Shown: piece after piece, positions 46,998-55,683 of the stretch | Layout: each line of letters starts with the position of its first letter | Position numbering within the stretch: position 1 is the first letter of the stretch | Assembly (NCBI GenBank): GCA_036004405.1 | Contig: DASYRM010000038.1 | Span: forward strand, 19,472-83,471 | Direction of reading: 5' to 3' | Origin: DASYRM01 sp036004405 | GTDB lineage: Bacteria > Acidobacteriota > Vicinamibacteria > Vicinamibacterales > UBA2999 | DNA length: 64,000 nucleotides | Made by a program: the position numbers and the translations under genes | Notes under the pieces: model-generated | Databases searched by the model: none | Seen by the model: only the letters and a program-made list of their open reading frames with translations | What the model was told of the DNA's origin: nothing

Positions 46998-49874
46998 ATG
47001 CGCACGACCGTGGCCGTGCAGGGCGCGCGCGTCCACAACCTGAAGAACGTCTCGGTAGAGATTCCCCGCAACAGCCTTACCGTCGTCACCGGCCTCTCGG
47101 GCTCGGGCAAGTCGAGCCTGGCGTTCGACACCATCTACGCCGAGGGGCAGCGCCGCTACATGGAGTCGCTCTCCAGCTACGCGAAGCGCTTCGTCACGCA
47201 GGTGGCCAAGCCCGACGTGGACTTCGTGTTCGGGCTCTCCCCCGTCATCTCGATCGAGCAGAAGACCGTCGCCAGCAACCCGCGCTCGACCGTCGGCACG
47301 ATGACCGACATCGCCAGCTACCTGAACCTGCTCTTCGCCACCATCGGGCAGCCGCATTGCCCGCGCAGCGGCGAGGCGACGCCGAGCCGTACGGCCAGCC
47401 AGATCCTCGAGGCGATTCTGGCGCTGCCCGAGGGCACCGAGATCGAGCTGCGGGCGCCGGTGTTCAAGGTCTACGGCGAGGACCTGAGCTACGTCTTCAC
47501 GGAGATCCGGAAGAAAGGCTGCCGCCGGCTCATCGTGGACGGCAAGGCGATCGACATTGCCGACGAGACCGAGCTCGAAGCGGCGGACGTCGAGCACATG
47601 GACGCCATCGTGGACCGCTTCGTTGTGAGCCGGAAGCACGAGAAGGCCATCCGCGCCGGCATCGCCGCCACGCTCCTGGTGGGCGACGGCCTGCTGCAGG
47701 CCCACGTGGTGAAGGGCGCCTCGAAAGCGGAGACGGAGCGCTTCTACAAAGGGCTCTGCAGCCCGTCGCACCACTTCGTCTACGGCGACATCGGGCCCGA
47801 GTACTTCATGTTCAACAACCCGGAGAGCGCCTGCCGCACCTGCGGCGGTCTCGGGGTGGACAAGCTCACGCACCCGGACCTGCTGGTGCCCGACGTCAAG
47901 CGCAGCATCATCGACGGCTGCTTCGTGAAGGAGGCGTTCCGCTACAACCCGGAGACCTGGGACGGGATCCAGATGTTCAGCCTGTCGAAGGCGCTGGGCT
48001 TCCCGCTCGACAAACCGTGGAAGGACCTGCCCGAACGCACGCGGAAGGCGATTCTCTACGGCATCGAGCCCAAGAAAGTGAAGCTCCTGGCCCCTCCCGG
48101 CGCCAAGGCCGGAGCCAAGAAATGGATTTCCAGCCAGATCGGCAAAGAGGTCGGGGTGGCCGGCATCGCCCGGCGTATCGAGCGCTGGTATCGCCGCTAT
48201 CGCCAGCGCGGCGAGGCCAACTCGAAGATGGAGGCCTGGCTCGACAAGGTCATGATCGAGCGCACCTGCCCCGACTGCAACGGCACGCGGGTCCGCCCCA
48301 CCCGTCTCCTGTTCACGATCGGCGGCAAGACCCTGTACGACGTCGGGCAGCTCCACTTCGACGAGCTGCATGCCTTCATCGGCAGCATCAAGCCGTCGGG
48401 CCGCGGCGCCGACGCCGGCCGGCAGGTGCTCGGCGAGATCCGCAACCGCGTGGAGCTATTGCTCGGCATCGGCCTCGACTACCTGAACTTCAACCGCCGC
48501 TCGAGCACGCTCTCCGGCGGCGAGTCGCAGCGCATCCGACTGTCCACGCAGATCGGCTCCGGACTGATGGGCATGCTCTACGTACTGGACGAGCCGAGCA
48601 TCGGCCTGCACCCCAAGGACAACGTCAAGATGATCGCGACGCTCAAGAGCCTGCGCGACATCGGCAACACCGTGATCGTGGTGGAGCACGACGAGGACAC
48701 GATTCGCGCCGCCGACCACCTGGTGGAGATGGGGCCCGGCCCCGGCGTACACGGCGGCGAAGTGGTGGTGCAGGGCGCCCTGGCGGACCTGCTGCGGAAC
48801 AAGCAGTCCCCCACCGGGCAGTACCTGTCGGGCGCGCGCGAGATCGAGACCCCCGCCCGGCGACGGCCCGGCAGCGGCAAGGCCGTCACCATCCGCAAGG
48901 CGCGCGAGAACAATCTGAAAAGCGTGGACGTCGAGTTTCCGCTCGGCAAGCTGATCGCCATCACCGGCGCGTCGGGATCCGGCAAGAGCACCCTGGTGAA
49001 CGAGATCCTCTACAAGGCGCTGTGGAAGCGGCTGGTGGACACGCGCACGCTGCCCGGCGACCACGACGGCGTGGACGGGCTCGAACACGTTCACAAAGTG
49101 ATCAGCATCGACCAGACACCGATCGGCCGCAACAGCCGCTCCAACCCCGCCACCTACGTGGGCTTCTACGACACGATTCGGGACCTTTTCACCGCCGCGC
49201 CGCTGTCGGTGGAGCGCGGCTACAAGCCGGGGCGATTCAGCTTCAACGTCAAGGGCGGCCGCTGCGAGGAGTGCCAGGGCGAGGGCGTCATCACCACGCA
49301 GCTCTACTTCATGCCCGACGTCGAGGTCACCTGCGGCGCGTGCAAAGGCGCCCGCTTCAACGCCGAGACGCTCGAGGTGACCCTGCGCGGCAAGACCATC
49401 GACGACATCCTCAACATGTCGATCGAAGAGGGCGTCGCGTTCTTCGAGAAGGAACCGGTGGTGCGTCGCAAGCTCGAGGTCCTGCACGCGCTCGGCCTGG
49501 GCTACCTGACGCTCGGGCAGTCGGCCACGACGCTCTCGGGCGGCGAGGCGCAGCGTGTGAAGATCGCCACCGAGCTGAGCCTTCTGCAGCGGGCCAAGCA
49601 TACGATCTACATCCTCGACGAGCCGACCACGGGGTTGCACCTGGCCGACATCGAGCACCTGCTGCAGGCGCTCAATCAGCTCGTGGACGCCGGGCACACC
49701 GTGATCCTGATCGAGCACCATCTGGACGTGATCAAGACCGCCGACCACATCATCGATCTGGGCCCCGACGGCGGGCATGCCGGCGGCGAGGTGGTGGTGA
49801 CGGGAACGCCGGAGAAGGTGGCGGCCTGCAAGACGTCACACACGGGGCGTTTTCTGAAGACGCATCTCCACTAG
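46998..49874 (+). CDS. uvrA: UvrA-family excinuclease ATPase, divergent zinc module
   Basis: 958 residues from the ATG at 46998; an earlier ATG (46929) would add 23 residues including a repeat-encoded stretch and has no ribosome site. Two ABC ATPase halves: Walker A GLSGSGKSSL and GASGSGKST, signatures LSGGESQRIRL and LSGGEAQRVKI, Walker B YVLDEPSIGLH and YILDEPTTGLH. The second zinc module is complete (CEECQGEG...CGACKGAR). The first has C279-x2-C282 but the first pair has become C254-SPS-HH, losing one Cys. UvrA recognises DNA damage and loads UvrB. The loss suggests a paralogue rather than the housekeeping copy. Followed by a TonB receptor with no gap for a promoter. Confidence 0.9.
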   Translation: MRTTVAVQGARVHNLKNVSVEIPRNSLTVVTGLSGSGKSSLAFDTIYAEGQRRYMESLSSYAKRFVTQVAKPDVDFVFGLSPVISIEQKTVASNPRSTVGTMTDIASYLNLLFATIGQPHCPRSGEATPSRTASQILEAILALPEGTEIELRAPVFKVYGEDLSYVFTEIRKKGCRRLIVDGKAIDIADETELEAADVEHMDAIVDRFVVSRKHEKAIRAGIAATLLVGDGLLQAHVVKGASKAETERFYKGLCSPSHHFVYGDIGPEYFMFNNPESACRTCGGLGVDKLTHPDLLVPDVKRSIIDGCFVKEAFRYNPETWDGIQMFSLSKALGFPLDKPWKDLPERTRKAILYGIEPKKVKLLAPPGAKAGAKKWISSQIGKEVGVAGIARRIERWYRRYRQRGEANSKMEAWLDKVMIERTCPDCNGTRVRPTRLLFTIGGKTLYDVGQLHFDELHAFIGSIKPSGRGADAGRQVLGEIRNRVELLLGIGLDYLNFNRRSSTLSGGESQRIRLSTQIGSGLMGMLYVLDEPSIGLHPKDNVKMIATLKSLRDIGNTVIVVEHDEDTIRAADHLVEMGPGPGVHGGEVVVQGALADLLRNKQSPTGQYLSGAREIETPARRRPGSGKAVTIRKARENNLKSVDVEFPLGKLIAITGASGSGKSTLVNEILYKALWKRLVDTRTLPGDHDGVDGLEHVHKVISIDQTPIGRNSRSNPATYVGFYDTIRDLFTAAPLSVERGYKPGRFSFNVKGGRCEECQGEGVITTQLYFMPDVEVTCGACKGARFNAETLEVTLRGKTIDDILNMSIEEGVAFFEKEPVVRRKLEVLHALGLGYLTLGQSATTLSGGEAQRVKIATELSLLQRAKHTIYILDEPTTGLHLADIEHLLQALNQLVDAGHTVILIEHHLDVIKTADHIIDLGPDGGHAGGEVVVTGTPEKVAACKTSHTGRFLKTHLH

Positions 49875-49876
49875 AC

Positions 49877-51814
49877 ATGCATTTGGTCTGCCGCGCTCTG
49901 CTGGTCCTGGTGTGCACGGCGAGCGGATACGCTCAGGCGCCGGCCTCGTCTGGTCAGACGCAGTCCGAGCCGATCGAGCCGCAGCCACCGGTCACCGTCG
50001 AAGAGCACGTCACGGTGTCCGCCACCCGTACGGACAAGCGGCTCGAGGACCAGGCGATGCGCGTCGAAGTGCTCGGGCGCGAAGAGATCGAAGAGAAGAT
50101 GCTCATGACGCCCGGCGACATCGTCATGATGCTGAACGAAATGGGGGGCATGCGTGTCCAGGCCACCTCGCCCTCGCTGGGCGCGGCCAGCGTGCGGATT
50201 CAGGGAATGCGCGGACGCTACACGCGCGTCTTTTCCGATGGCCTGCCGCTCTTCGGCGAAGTGGGCGGGCTTGGCCTGCTGCAGATTCCGCCGATGGATC
50301 TGGGCCAGGTAGAGGTGATCAAAGGCGTCGCATCGTCGTTGTACGGCGCCGGAGCCATGGGCGGCGTCGTCAACCTGATCTCGCGCCGTCCGGGCCGGGA
50401 ACGACAGCGCGAGCTGCTCATCAACCAATCCACACGCGGGGCGACCGACGCGGTGGCCTGGTACGCGACGCCGGCGCGGACGGGATGGACGTTCACGTTC
50501 CTGGGCGGGGGCCATCGGCAGACGCAGAACGACGTCAACGACGACCAGTGGACCGACCTGGCGGGCTATTCGCGCGCCGTGGCGCGCCCCCGCGTCTTCT
50601 GGGACGACGGCAAGGGGCGCACGTTCTTCGCAACCGCGGGCGTGACCGCGGAGGATCGCGAAGGCGGCGGCACGCCAGATGGGACTCGCTACGTCGAAGC
50701 GCTCGACACCCGGCGGGTGGACGCCGGCGCCGTCGGCCAGATCCTGCTCCGGCAGCGATACGTGCTGGGCGCCAGAGCCGCGGTCATGCTGCAGCGCCAC
50801 GATCATCGATTCGGAGACCTGCGTGAGCGCGATCGCCACGAGACAGCCTTCGGCGAGGTGACGCTTCGTGCTCCCGCCGGCCGGCACACACTGGTGGCGG
50901 GGGCCGCGGTCGAGCGGGATGCGTATCGCCCGACGGACCTGCCGCAGTTCCGCTACACCTTCACGGTGCCAGGGGTCTTCATCCAGGACGACGTCGATCT
51001 GGCGCGATGGGTGTCGGTGAGCGCCAGCGCCCGGCTGGATCATCACAGCGAATACGGCACGTTCGTGAGCCCTCGAGCCTCGGCGCTCCTGCGCGCGGGT
51101 GCCTGGACGAGCCGGCTTTCGATCGGCACCGGATTCTTCGGGCCGTCGCCGCTGACGGAAGAGACCGAGGCGGCGGGCTTGTCGCGCCTGGTGATCCCGC
51201 GGCCGCTGCGCGCCGAAGAGGGTCGCAGCGCCTCGCTGGACATCGGCCGCACCGATGGACCTCTCTCGTACTCGCTCACGTTGTTCAGCTCTCGAGTCCG
51301 CCGTGCGATCGACGTCGATCGCTCGCAGGGGCTCGTGCTCACCAATCGCTCCGCGCCCAGCACGAACACCGGGGTCGAAGCGCTCGGCACATTCCGGCAC
51401 GAACCCTACGCGGTCACGGCCACCTACACGTTCGTGCAGGCGCACGAGGTTGACGATGGACGGCGGCAACAGGCGGAGCTCACGCCGCGACACTCGGCGG
51501 GGCTCGTGGGTATGTGGGAACGCGAGGGCGTGGGCCGCCTCGGCATCGAGCTCTACTACACCGGCGTGCAGCGTCTCGAAGAGAACCCATTCCGGGCCAT
51601 CAGCCGGCCCTACGTCATTCTGGGCCTGCTGGCCGAGCGTCAGGTGCGCCGGGTCAGGCTCTTCGTCAACGGCGAGAACCTGACCGGCGTGCGGCAGACC
51701 CGGTGGGATCCGCTGATCCGGCCGACGCGCGCGCCGGACGGGCGCTGGACGGTGGATGCCTGGGCGCCGCTCGAAGGTGTGAACGTCAACGGGGGGATTC
51801 GCCTCGGGTGGTGA
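49877..51814 (+). CDS. TonB-dependent receptor (BtuB/FepA type)
   Basis: 645 residues starting three bases after the UvrA stop. The signal peptide (MHLVCRALLVLVCTASGYA) is followed by a TonB-box-like VTVEEHVTVSATRTDKRLED, a plug domain (LMTPGDIVMMLNEMGGMRVQATSPSLGAASVRIQGMRGRYTRVFSDGLPLFGEVGGLGLLQIPPMDLGQVEVIKGVASSLYGAGAMGGVVNLISR) and a 22-strand barrel ending in GGIRLGW. It lacks the carboxypeptidase-regulatory domain of the receptor at 18984. Such receptors import metal chelates, cobalamin or similar ligands. It immediately precedes the ArsR-rhodanese operon but has its own promoter gap from it. Confidence 0.92.
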   Translation: MHLVCRALLVLVCTASGYAQAPASSGQTQSEPIEPQPPVTVEEHVTVSATRTDKRLEDQAMRVEVLGREEIEEKMLMTPGDIVMMLNEMGGMRVQATSPSLGAASVRIQGMRGRYTRVFSDGLPLFGEVGGLGLLQIPPMDLGQVEVIKGVASSLYGAGAMGGVVNLISRRPGRERQRELLINQSTRGATDAVAWYATPARTGWTFTFLGGGHRQTQNDVNDDQWTDLAGYSRAVARPRVFWDDGKGRTFFATAGVTAEDREGGGTPDGTRYVEALDTRRVDAGAVGQILLRQRYVLGARAAVMLQRHDHRFGDLRERDRHETAFGEVTLRAPAGRHTLVAGAAVERDAYRPTDLPQFRYTFTVPGVFIQDDVDLARWVSVSASARLDHHSEYGTFVSPRASALLRAGAWTSRLSIGTGFFGPSPLTEETEAAGLSRLVIPRPLRAEEGRSASLDIGRTDGPLSYSLTLFSSRVRRAIDVDRSQGLVLTNRSAPSTNTGVEALGTFRHEPYAVTATYTFVQAHEVDDGRRQQAELTPRHSAGLVGMWEREGVGRLGIELYYTGVQRLEENPFRAISRPYVILGLLAERQVRRVRLFVNGENLTGVRQTRWDPLIRPTRAPDGRWTVDAWAPLEGVNVNGGIRLGW

Positions 51815-51822
51815 CGGCTCGC

Positions 51823-51853
51823 TTGCAACTATTCAAGTATTCGTTAGAATACT
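51823..51853 (+). promoter_or_regulatory. Promoter with overlapping ArsR-type operator
   Basis: TTGCAA (51823-51828), 16 bp, then TAGAAT (51845-51850) form the promoter. AGTATTCGTTAGAATACT (51836-51853) is a perfect 7-bp inverted repeat with a 4-base spacer covering the -10. The placement suits autorepression by the ArsR-type regulator that starts at 51863. Confidence 0.75.
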
Positions 51854-51862
51854 GTTTCTCAT

Positions 51863-52540
51863 ATGCCCGCCATCCGCGCCAGCCGGCCGCCGCTCAAACG
51901 GGCCGTCTACGAACAGGTTGCCCGCATCGCCCGCGCCACCGCCCATCCCGGCCGCCTCGAGCTGTTGGAGCTCCTGGCGCAGGGCGACCGGACGGTGGAA
52001 GCGCTGGCCGGGCAGACGGGCCACAGCGTGGCCACCACCTCGCACCACTTGCAGATCCTCCGGCGCACGCGCCTGGTGGATGCGGAAAAGAAGGGGTTGT
52101 ACGTCACCTATCGGCTCGCGGATCCGCTCGTCGGCGACTTCCTGCTCGACCTGCGACACATCGCAGAATCTCGGCTGGCCGAAATTCATCACATCACCCG
52201 GCAGTATCTCGAGGAGCGCGGCGAGCTCGAGGCAGTGGACAACGACGAACTGATCCGGCGGGTCCGCGACGGCGCGGTGACGCTGATCGACGTCAGGCCG
52301 CGAGAAGAGTACGTCGCCGGACACCTGCCCGGCGCACTCTCCATGCCTGTGGGCGACGTGAAGGCGCGCGCGGGGGAACTGCCAAAGCGGCGCGCCATCG
52401 TGGCCTACTGTCGCGGGCCCTACTGTGTCATGGCCATCGACGCGGTGGTCACGCTTCGCCGTTTGGGCTTTGAAGCGCATCGTCTGGAGCTGGGCGTTCC
52501 CGAATGGCGTGCCCGAGGCTGGCGGGTGGTCCGTGGCTGA
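51863..52540 (+). CDS. ArsR-family regulator fused to a rhodanese domain
   Basis: 225 residues. The N-terminal winged helix (about 10-95) is of the ArsR/SmtB type: HPGRLELLELLAQGDRTVEALAGQTGHSVATTSHHLQILRRTRLVDAEKKGLYVTYRL. The C-terminal rhodanese domain (about 125-222) carries the active loop C183-RGPY-C188. These are the only cysteines in the protein, so the classical metal-binding CVC motif on the recognition helix is absent. Sensing is therefore more likely through the rhodanese cysteines, for example by persulfide. A perfect inverted repeat overlaps its promoter. It overlaps the MFS gene by eight bases. Confidence 0.9.
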   Translation: MPAIRASRPPLKRAVYEQVARIARATAHPGRLELLELLAQGDRTVEALAGQTGHSVATTSHHLQILRRTRLVDAEKKGLYVTYRLADPLVGDFLLDLRHIAESRLAEIHHITRQYLEERGELEAVDNDELIRRVRDGAVTLIDVRPREEYVAGHLPGALSMPVGDVKARAGELPKRRAIVAYCRGPYCVMAIDAVVTLRRLGFEAHRLELGVPEWRARGWRVVRG

Positions 52541-53780
52541 AGTCCGGCTCGGGTTACGCGAGAACGCGGCGCAGTTCGCTCTGCTCGTGGTCATCAACGC
52601 CTTCGTGGGGGCGATGGCCGGCCTCGAGCGCAGCATTCTTCCCGCGATCGCCGAGGACGAGTTCCACCTCGCCGGCCGCACGGCCGTGCTCTCCTTTATC
52701 GTCTCGTTCGGAATCGCCAAGGCCCTGACCAACTACGTTGCCGGCCGGTCCGCGGATCGCTGGGGCCGCAAGCAGGTGCTCATCGCGGGCTGGCTGGTGG
52801 CGGTTCCGGTGCCCTTCCTGCTCATGTGGGCCCCACTGTGGAACTTGGTGCTGCTGGCAAACCTGCTGCTCGGCGTCAGTCAGGGACTCACCTGGTCCAC
52901 GACGGTGGTTATGAAGATCGACCTCGTCGGGTCCCGCCAACGCGGACTGGCGATGGGCCTGAACGAGTTCGCCGGCTATCTCGCGGTGGCCGCAAGCGCG
53001 CTCGCGACGGGGTGGATTGCCGCCCGGTACGGGTTGCGGCCCCAGCCGTTCTATCCCGGCGTCCTGTTCGTCGCCTGCGGGCTGGCGCTGTCGGTGCTGC
53101 TCGTGCGCGACACCCGTCAGCACGTGTTGCGAGAGGCCTCGCTCCACGCCCGCACGTCGCCGGCGCAAGCGCTCGCACCGCTCGATGTCTTCTGGCGCAC
53201 GTCGGTCCTGGACGCCAACCTGTCGAGCGTCAGCCAGGCAGGGTTGGTGAACAACCTGAACGACGGCATGGCGTGGGGGCTGTTTCCGCTGGTCTTCGCC
53301 GCGGCCGGTCAGGACCTGGCCGGTATCGGCGTATTGTCGGCCGTCTACCCCGCGACGTGGAGCCTCGCGCAGCTCGGGACCGGCGCGCTCTCGGATCGAG
53401 TGGGGCGAAAACGCCTCATCGTGTGGGGCATGTGGCTGCAGGCGGCCGCGATCGCGATGGTGGCGTTTGGGCGCACGTTCGCCGGATTCGCGGTGAGCCT
53501 GGTGTTGCTCGGGCTCGGTACCGCCATGGTGTACCCGACGCTCCTGGCCGCCATCGGCGATGTCGCTCAGCCGTCGTGGCGCGCGTCGGCCATGGGCGTC
53601 TATCGCCTCTGGCGCGATCTCGGTTATGCGGCCGGCGCCCTGCTCGCTGGCGCCGCGGCCGACGCGTTCGGCATGCGCGCGGCCATCCTGCTCGTGGCGG
53701 CGCTGACTTTCCTGTCTGGCGCGCTCTCTGCCATCCGAATGGAGGAGACGCTTCGACACTCACCCGTGGAGGTGCTATGA
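52533..53780 (+). CDS. MFS transporter of the ArsR-rhodanese operon
   Basis: 415 residues from a GTG at 52533, overlapping the regulator. Twelve predicted transmembrane helices with the MFS signature GRSADRWGRKQVLIAGW between helices 2 and 3 and DRVGRKRLIVWGMW in the second half. A short helical hairpin joins the halves (VRDTRQHVLREASLHARTSPAQ). Its placement between a thiol-type ArsR regulator and an ArsM-like methyltransferase suggests efflux of a methylated or sulfur-containing compound; the substrate cannot be deduced. Its stop overlaps the next start (ATGA). Confidence 0.9.
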   Translation: MAEVRLGLRENAAQFALLVVINAFVGAMAGLERSILPAIAEDEFHLAGRTAVLSFIVSFGIAKALTNYVAGRSADRWGRKQVLIAGWLVAVPVPFLLMWAPLWNLVLLANLLLGVSQGLTWSTTVVMKIDLVGSRQRGLAMGLNEFAGYLAVAASALATGWIAARYGLRPQPFYPGVLFVACGLALSVLLVRDTRQHVLREASLHARTSPAQALAPLDVFWRTSVLDANLSSVSQAGLVNNLNDGMAWGLFPLVFAAAGQDLAGIGVLSAVYPATWSLAQLGTGALSDRVGRKRLIVWGMWLQAAAIAMVAFGRTFAGFAVSLVLLGLGTAMVYPTLLAAIGDVAQPSWRASAMGVYRLWRDLGYAAGALLAGAAADAFGMRAAILLVAALTFLSGALSAIRMEETLRHSPVEVL

Positions 53781-54556
53781 CGACGCAAACCACCGTTGAC
53801 CGAACCGCCCTCGAAAGCAAGGTCAAGAGCATGTACTCCGACGTGGCCGCCAACCCGCACGGCGAGTTCCATTTCGAGATGGGGCGCGCCATGGCGGAGC
53901 GGCTCGGCTACGCCGTTGCCGATCTCGATCGCATTCCGGCCGACGCCATCGACTCGTTTGCCGGCGTCGGCCACTTCTTTCACCTGGCCGGGTTGAGTCC
54001 TGGTGAGCGCGTGCTCGACCTCGGCAGCGGCTCGGGCATGGACAGCTTCATCGCCGCGCTCCGCGTCGAGCCGGGCGGCAGCGTGGTCGGCGTGGACATG
54101 ACCGACGCACAGCTCGAGAAGGCGGAACGGCTGGCGCGGGAACACCGGGTCGCGAACGTGACGTTCCGAAAGGCGTACATCGAGGACACCGGACTCGACA
54201 GCCAGTCGATCGACTGCGTCATCTCGAACGGCGTCATCAACCTCGCGGCGGACAAGCCGCGGGTCTTCCACGAGATCGCGCGCGTCCTCAGGCCCGGCGG
54301 GCGGCTCGCGCTGGCCGACATCATCACCGCCCTCCCCTTGCCGGAGACCGTGGTCTGCAACGCCGACCTGTGGGCGGCCTGCATTGGTGGCGCCGCGGAG
54401 CGCGAGGCGTACCGGACCGCGATCGAGGGCGCGGGCCTCACCGTCGAGCGACTCGAAGACAATCGCGAGTATCGCTTCATCTCGGAGCGCGCACGCAAGG
54501 CCACCGCGAAGTGGGGCGTGGCGAGCGTGTCCATCCTCGCCCGCAAGCGCGACTGA
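53777..54556 (+). CDS. ArsM-like SAM methyltransferase lacking two substrate cysteines
   Basis: 259 residues. The order matches arsenite methyltransferases: LGYAVADLDRIPADAIDSFAGVGHF, SAM motif VLDLGSGSGMDSFIAA, VDMTDAQLEKAE, DCVISNGVINLAADKPRVFHEIARVLRPGGRLALADI and ADLWAACIGGA. Of the three As(III)-binding cysteines of ArsM, the first is replaced by Val64 (AGVGHF in place of the usual AGCGNP) and the second by Gly152 (SNGVINL in place of SNCVINL); only Cys202 remains. Trivalent arsenic binding by three thiolates is thus impossible in the usual way. It could methylate another element or a thiol. ATGA overlap with the MFS gene. Confidence 0.88.
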   Translation: MTTQTTVDRTALESKVKSMYSDVAANPHGEFHFEMGRAMAERLGYAVADLDRIPADAIDSFAGVGHFFHLAGLSPGERVLDLGSGSGMDSFIAALRVEPGGSVVGVDMTDAQLEKAERLAREHRVANVTFRKAYIEDTGLDSQSIDCVISNGVINLAADKPRVFHEIARVLRPGGRLALADIITALPLPETVVCNADLWAACIGGAAEREAYRTAIEGAGLTVERLEDNREYRFISERARKATAKWGVASVSILARKRD

Positions 54557-54557
54557 C

Positions 54558-55664
54558 ATGCCCACGCTCATCGACGCCGACCTGCTGCGCGCCTGGCTCG
54601 ACGCCCGGCACCCGGTGACGGTGCTCGACGTTCGAACCGACGAAGACCGCGCCCAGTGGGCCATTCCCGGCAGCCTGCACGTCAACGCCTACGCGGCGCT
54701 GCGCGGCGGGCAGCCGGGCGCGCTGGCGACGCTGGAGCTTCCCGCCGATCGGCCGGTCGTAACCGTCTGCAACGCCGGCGGGATCAGCCAGGCCGCCGCC
54801 GACGTGCTCGGGCAGCGCGGCTTCGACGCGCGGTCGCTGGCTGGTGGCATGAAGGCCTGGAGCCTGGCGTGGAACGTCGCGGACGTGCCGCTTGCGGACA
54901 CGTCGGTTCAGGTCGTTCAGGTGCGGCGCACGGGCAAGGGGTGCCTCTCCTACATCGTCGGATCCCAAGGCACGGCTGTCGTCATCGACGCGTCGGTATC
55001 GCCGCAGGTGTATCTCGATCTTGCGCAGGCACGCGGCTGGACCATCCGATCGGTGCTCGACACCCACCGGCACGCCGATCATCTGTCGCGCGCTCGTGAA
55101 GTGGCCAGGCTCAGTGGCGCCACGCTGGTCCTGCCACGATACGACCAGGTCCGCTTTCCGCACACCACCATCGCGGACGGCGAGCACGTGGACGCGGGCG
55201 CGGCACGCCTGACGGCGATGCACACCCCGGGACACACCACGGATAGCACGGCCTACGTCCTGAATGACGCCGCCGTCTTCACGGGCGACACGCTGTTCAT
55301 CAACGGCGTCGGGCGTCCCGACCTGCACGCGGCGCCGGCGGCGGCTCGTGAACGGGCCCGCCTGCTGTTCGATTCCCTTTCACGCCTACGCAGGCTCGCT
55401 CCGAATTTGACCGTGCTGCCCGGACACGCCAGCGCACCGGTCGCCTTCGATGGCCGGGCGATTGCCGCGCCGATGGCGGACGTCGCGGCGTGGCTCCGCC
55501 GGTGGCTCGAGTCGGAGTCGGCGTTCGTCGACCGCGTGACGTCGAATCTCCCGCCCACGCCGCCGAACTTCGCGCGCATCGTCGAGTTGAACGAGGCGGG
55601 TGACCTCCCGATCGACGGCGTGATCGAGCTCGAGGCCGGCGCCAACCGGTGCGCGGTCACCTAG
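54558..55664 (+). CDS. Rhodanese-MBL protein (persulfide dioxygenase-like)
   Basis: 368 residues beginning two bases after the methyltransferase stop. An N-terminal rhodanese domain (about 3-105) has Cys71 in VTVCNAGGISQAA. The C-terminal MBL domain (about 115-365) has the ETHE1-like iron/zinc motifs T169-H170-x-H172-x-D174-H175, His226 in HTPGHT, Asp244 in TGDTLF and His290 in LPGH. ETHE1-type enzymes oxidise glutathione persulfide to sulfite, and rhodanese domains carry persulfide sulfur. The rhodanese-first order differs from CstB. It supports a sulfane-sulfur theme for the operon. Confidence 0.88.
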   Translation: MPTLIDADLLRAWLDARHPVTVLDVRTDEDRAQWAIPGSLHVNAYAALRGGQPGALATLELPADRPVVTVCNAGGISQAAADVLGQRGFDARSLAGGMKAWSLAWNVADVPLADTSVQVVQVRRTGKGCLSYIVGSQGTAVVIDASVSPQVYLDLAQARGWTIRSVLDTHRHADHLSRAREVARLSGATLVLPRYDQVRFPHTTIADGEHVDAGAARLTAMHTPGHTTDSTAYVLNDAAVFTGDTLFINGVGRPDLHAAPAAARERARLLFDSLSRLRRLAPNLTVLPGHASAPVAFDGRAIAAPMADVAAWLRRWLESESAFVDRVTSNLPPTPPNFARIVELNEAGDLPIDGVIELEAGANRCAVT

Positions 55665-55683
55665 TCCGGTTCAGGTTCGAGCG

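Noticed and set aside
46907..51814. A 1635-codon open frame joining the UvrA region and the TonB receptor
   Set aside because: The first 990 codons are an out-of-frame shadow of the UvrA gene (Arg/Gly/Ala-rich). Only the part from 49877 encodes the real receptor.
53777..54556. Calling the methyltransferase arsM
   Set aside because: The overall match to ArsM is good, but two of the three arsenic-binding cysteines are absent, so the substrate name is not justified.
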